Source: Oscillospiraceae bacterium (GTDB lineage Bacteria; Bacillota; Clostridia; Oscillospirales; Acutalibacteraceae). Taken from it: a stretch of 42,967 bases of DNA. The number at the start of each line of letters is the position of its first letter. Position 1 is the stretch's first letter. Where the stretch lies: assembly GCA_015066465.1 (NCBI GenBank), contig SVOI01000016.1, positions 1 to 42,967 of the forward strand, in the 5' to 3' direction. The translations under genes and the position numbers were made by a program. Below the pieces are notes generated by a model that saw only the letters and a program-made list of their open reading frames with translations, was not told the origin of the DNA and made no database searches. Of this stretch, positions 42,316-42,967 are shown piece by piece.

Positions 42316-42967
42316 CAGGTGTTCCTTCCCACTCTTTTGCAGGGGAAACTTCAAGAAGTTTTGCAATAGTAACTGCAACGTCTTTAATTGAAATTGCACC
42401 TAATTCTTTATTCTTTTCAAAGCGATTGCCACAGAATACAATCGGGATTGTCATATCTTCCGGAATGTTGTCGCCGTGGCTTCTGTCGTGACCACCGTGG
42501 TCTGCAAGAAGAATTATTGTGTAATCGTCAGAAATACTGTTTTTAAGTTTTTCTGTGCAAGAAAGAGCCTTACTTACGCTCTTCATATATTGCTCACTCA
42601 TCCAGCCGCAATCGTGACCGCCGACTTCGTCTGTTTCACCTAAATAAAGGAACAAAAAGTCAGGATTTTCTTCATTTATATATTTAATTGCCGCATCTGT
42701 AATTTTTGTATCTGTATCACTTTGTTTATGCTGATTTAAGCAAAGTGCCGTGTGAAGATGGTCAGGTCTGCTTAAATCACGGAGTTCTTCCCAAGTGTAG
42801 AAAAACGCACATTTTTTATCGTGATTATCGAGTCTGTCAAAAAGACTCTCGATAGGTCTTACTTGCGGAACAAAGGTGTTTGACAAAATGCCGTGACGTT
42901 CAGGGTCAACACTGTGGAATAAAGCTAAATGACAAGGAAGTGTAACAGATGGCATAACAGTCTGTGC
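42308..42967 (-). CDS. Alkaline phosphatase-fold phosphodiesterase/nucleotide pyrophosphatase (partial)
   Basis: The C-terminal 219 residues of a gene that continues beyond the right edge; the frame is open to base 42967 as AQTVMPSVTLPCHLALFHS, the signature start of the nucleotide pyrophosphatase family, where the Thr is the nucleophile. Further metal-binding residues are YLGETDEVGGHDCGW, ADHGGHDRSHGDNIPED and TIPIVFCGN. The enzymes split phosphodiester or pyrophosphate bonds of nucleotides or lipids. The N-terminal metal site and any signal peptide are outside the window. The end is clean, EGTPVI, with its stop inside a palindrome. Confidence 0.85.
   Translation of the reverse strand, partial: AQTVMPSVTLPCHLALFHSVDPERHGILSNTFVPQVRPIESLFDRLDNHDKKCAFFYTWEELRDLSRPDHLHTALCLNQHKQSDTDTKITDAAIKYINEENPDFLFLYLGETDEVGGHDCGWMSEQYMKSVSKALSCTEKLKNSISDDYTIILLADHGGHDRSHGDNIPEDMTIPIVFCGNRFEKNKELGAISIKDVAVTIAKLLEVSPAKEWEGTPVI

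Overview
The window is a low-GC, gene-dense chromosomal segment from a Gram-positive bacterium, most likely an anaerobic Clostridia member of the Oscillospirales type. The reasons are the mreBCD/PBP2/MinD block, SpoIID, the DarA-HolB-YaaT block, a ferredoxin, strong AGGAGG ribosome sites, a dockerin-bearing secreted protein and ECF-type thiamine uptake. Nearly all genes lie on the minus strand. The exceptions are a SulP-like plus MBL-fold pair (15.7-17.9 kb) and spoIID (41.1-42.2 kb). No tRNA, rRNA, insertion sequence, phage gene or CRISPR array was recognised.

Layout. 1-279: structured intergenic DNA. 280-7965: a tight six-gene operon (VTC polyphosphate-polymerase-like protein, DUF4956 membrane protein, CotH-type kinase, membrane-anchored glycoside-hydrolase-like protein, HEAT-repeat protein, processive GT2 synthase) behind a clear TTGGAA-17-TATAAT promoter. 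It is the best candidate for an undescribed system, probably making or modifying a surface polymer. 8166-9524: an alpha/beta hydrolase and two small DUF proteins. 9677-11372: gtrA-like gene and rlmD. 11673-13385: a dockerin-tagged lipase-like secreted protein. 13528-15347: biotin ligase and an unknown anchored secreted protein. 15729-17898: divergent SulP-like transporter and an MBL-fold hydrolase. 17938-19943: two unknown membrane proteins. 20051-20820: thiT under a TPP riboswitch.

20893-32031 is one long minus-strand run: degenerate PyrB/PyrI fusion, flavoprotein, four-domain PPC-type exported protein, znuA-znuC-znuB, mreB-mreC-mreD-PBP2-minD. Then come ferredoxin (32213-32383, shorter than a usual ORF cutoff), darA-holB-yaaT (32489-34569), and a run of citrate synthase, a very unusual 1061-residue membrane protein with AT-hooks and a long charged helix, an AEC transporter and a QueG-like protein (34638-41031). 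The right edge cuts a phosphodiesterase gene.

Several intergenic regions are chains of short perfect hairpins. Two of them (9657-9699 and 42239-42283) are clearly copies of one repeat, and a third (15393-15581) is closed by a terminal inverted repeat. Two arrays supply the stop codon of the neighbouring gene.

All assignments come from reading the sequence and remembered family motifs. No database search was run, so family names for divergent proteins are judgements.
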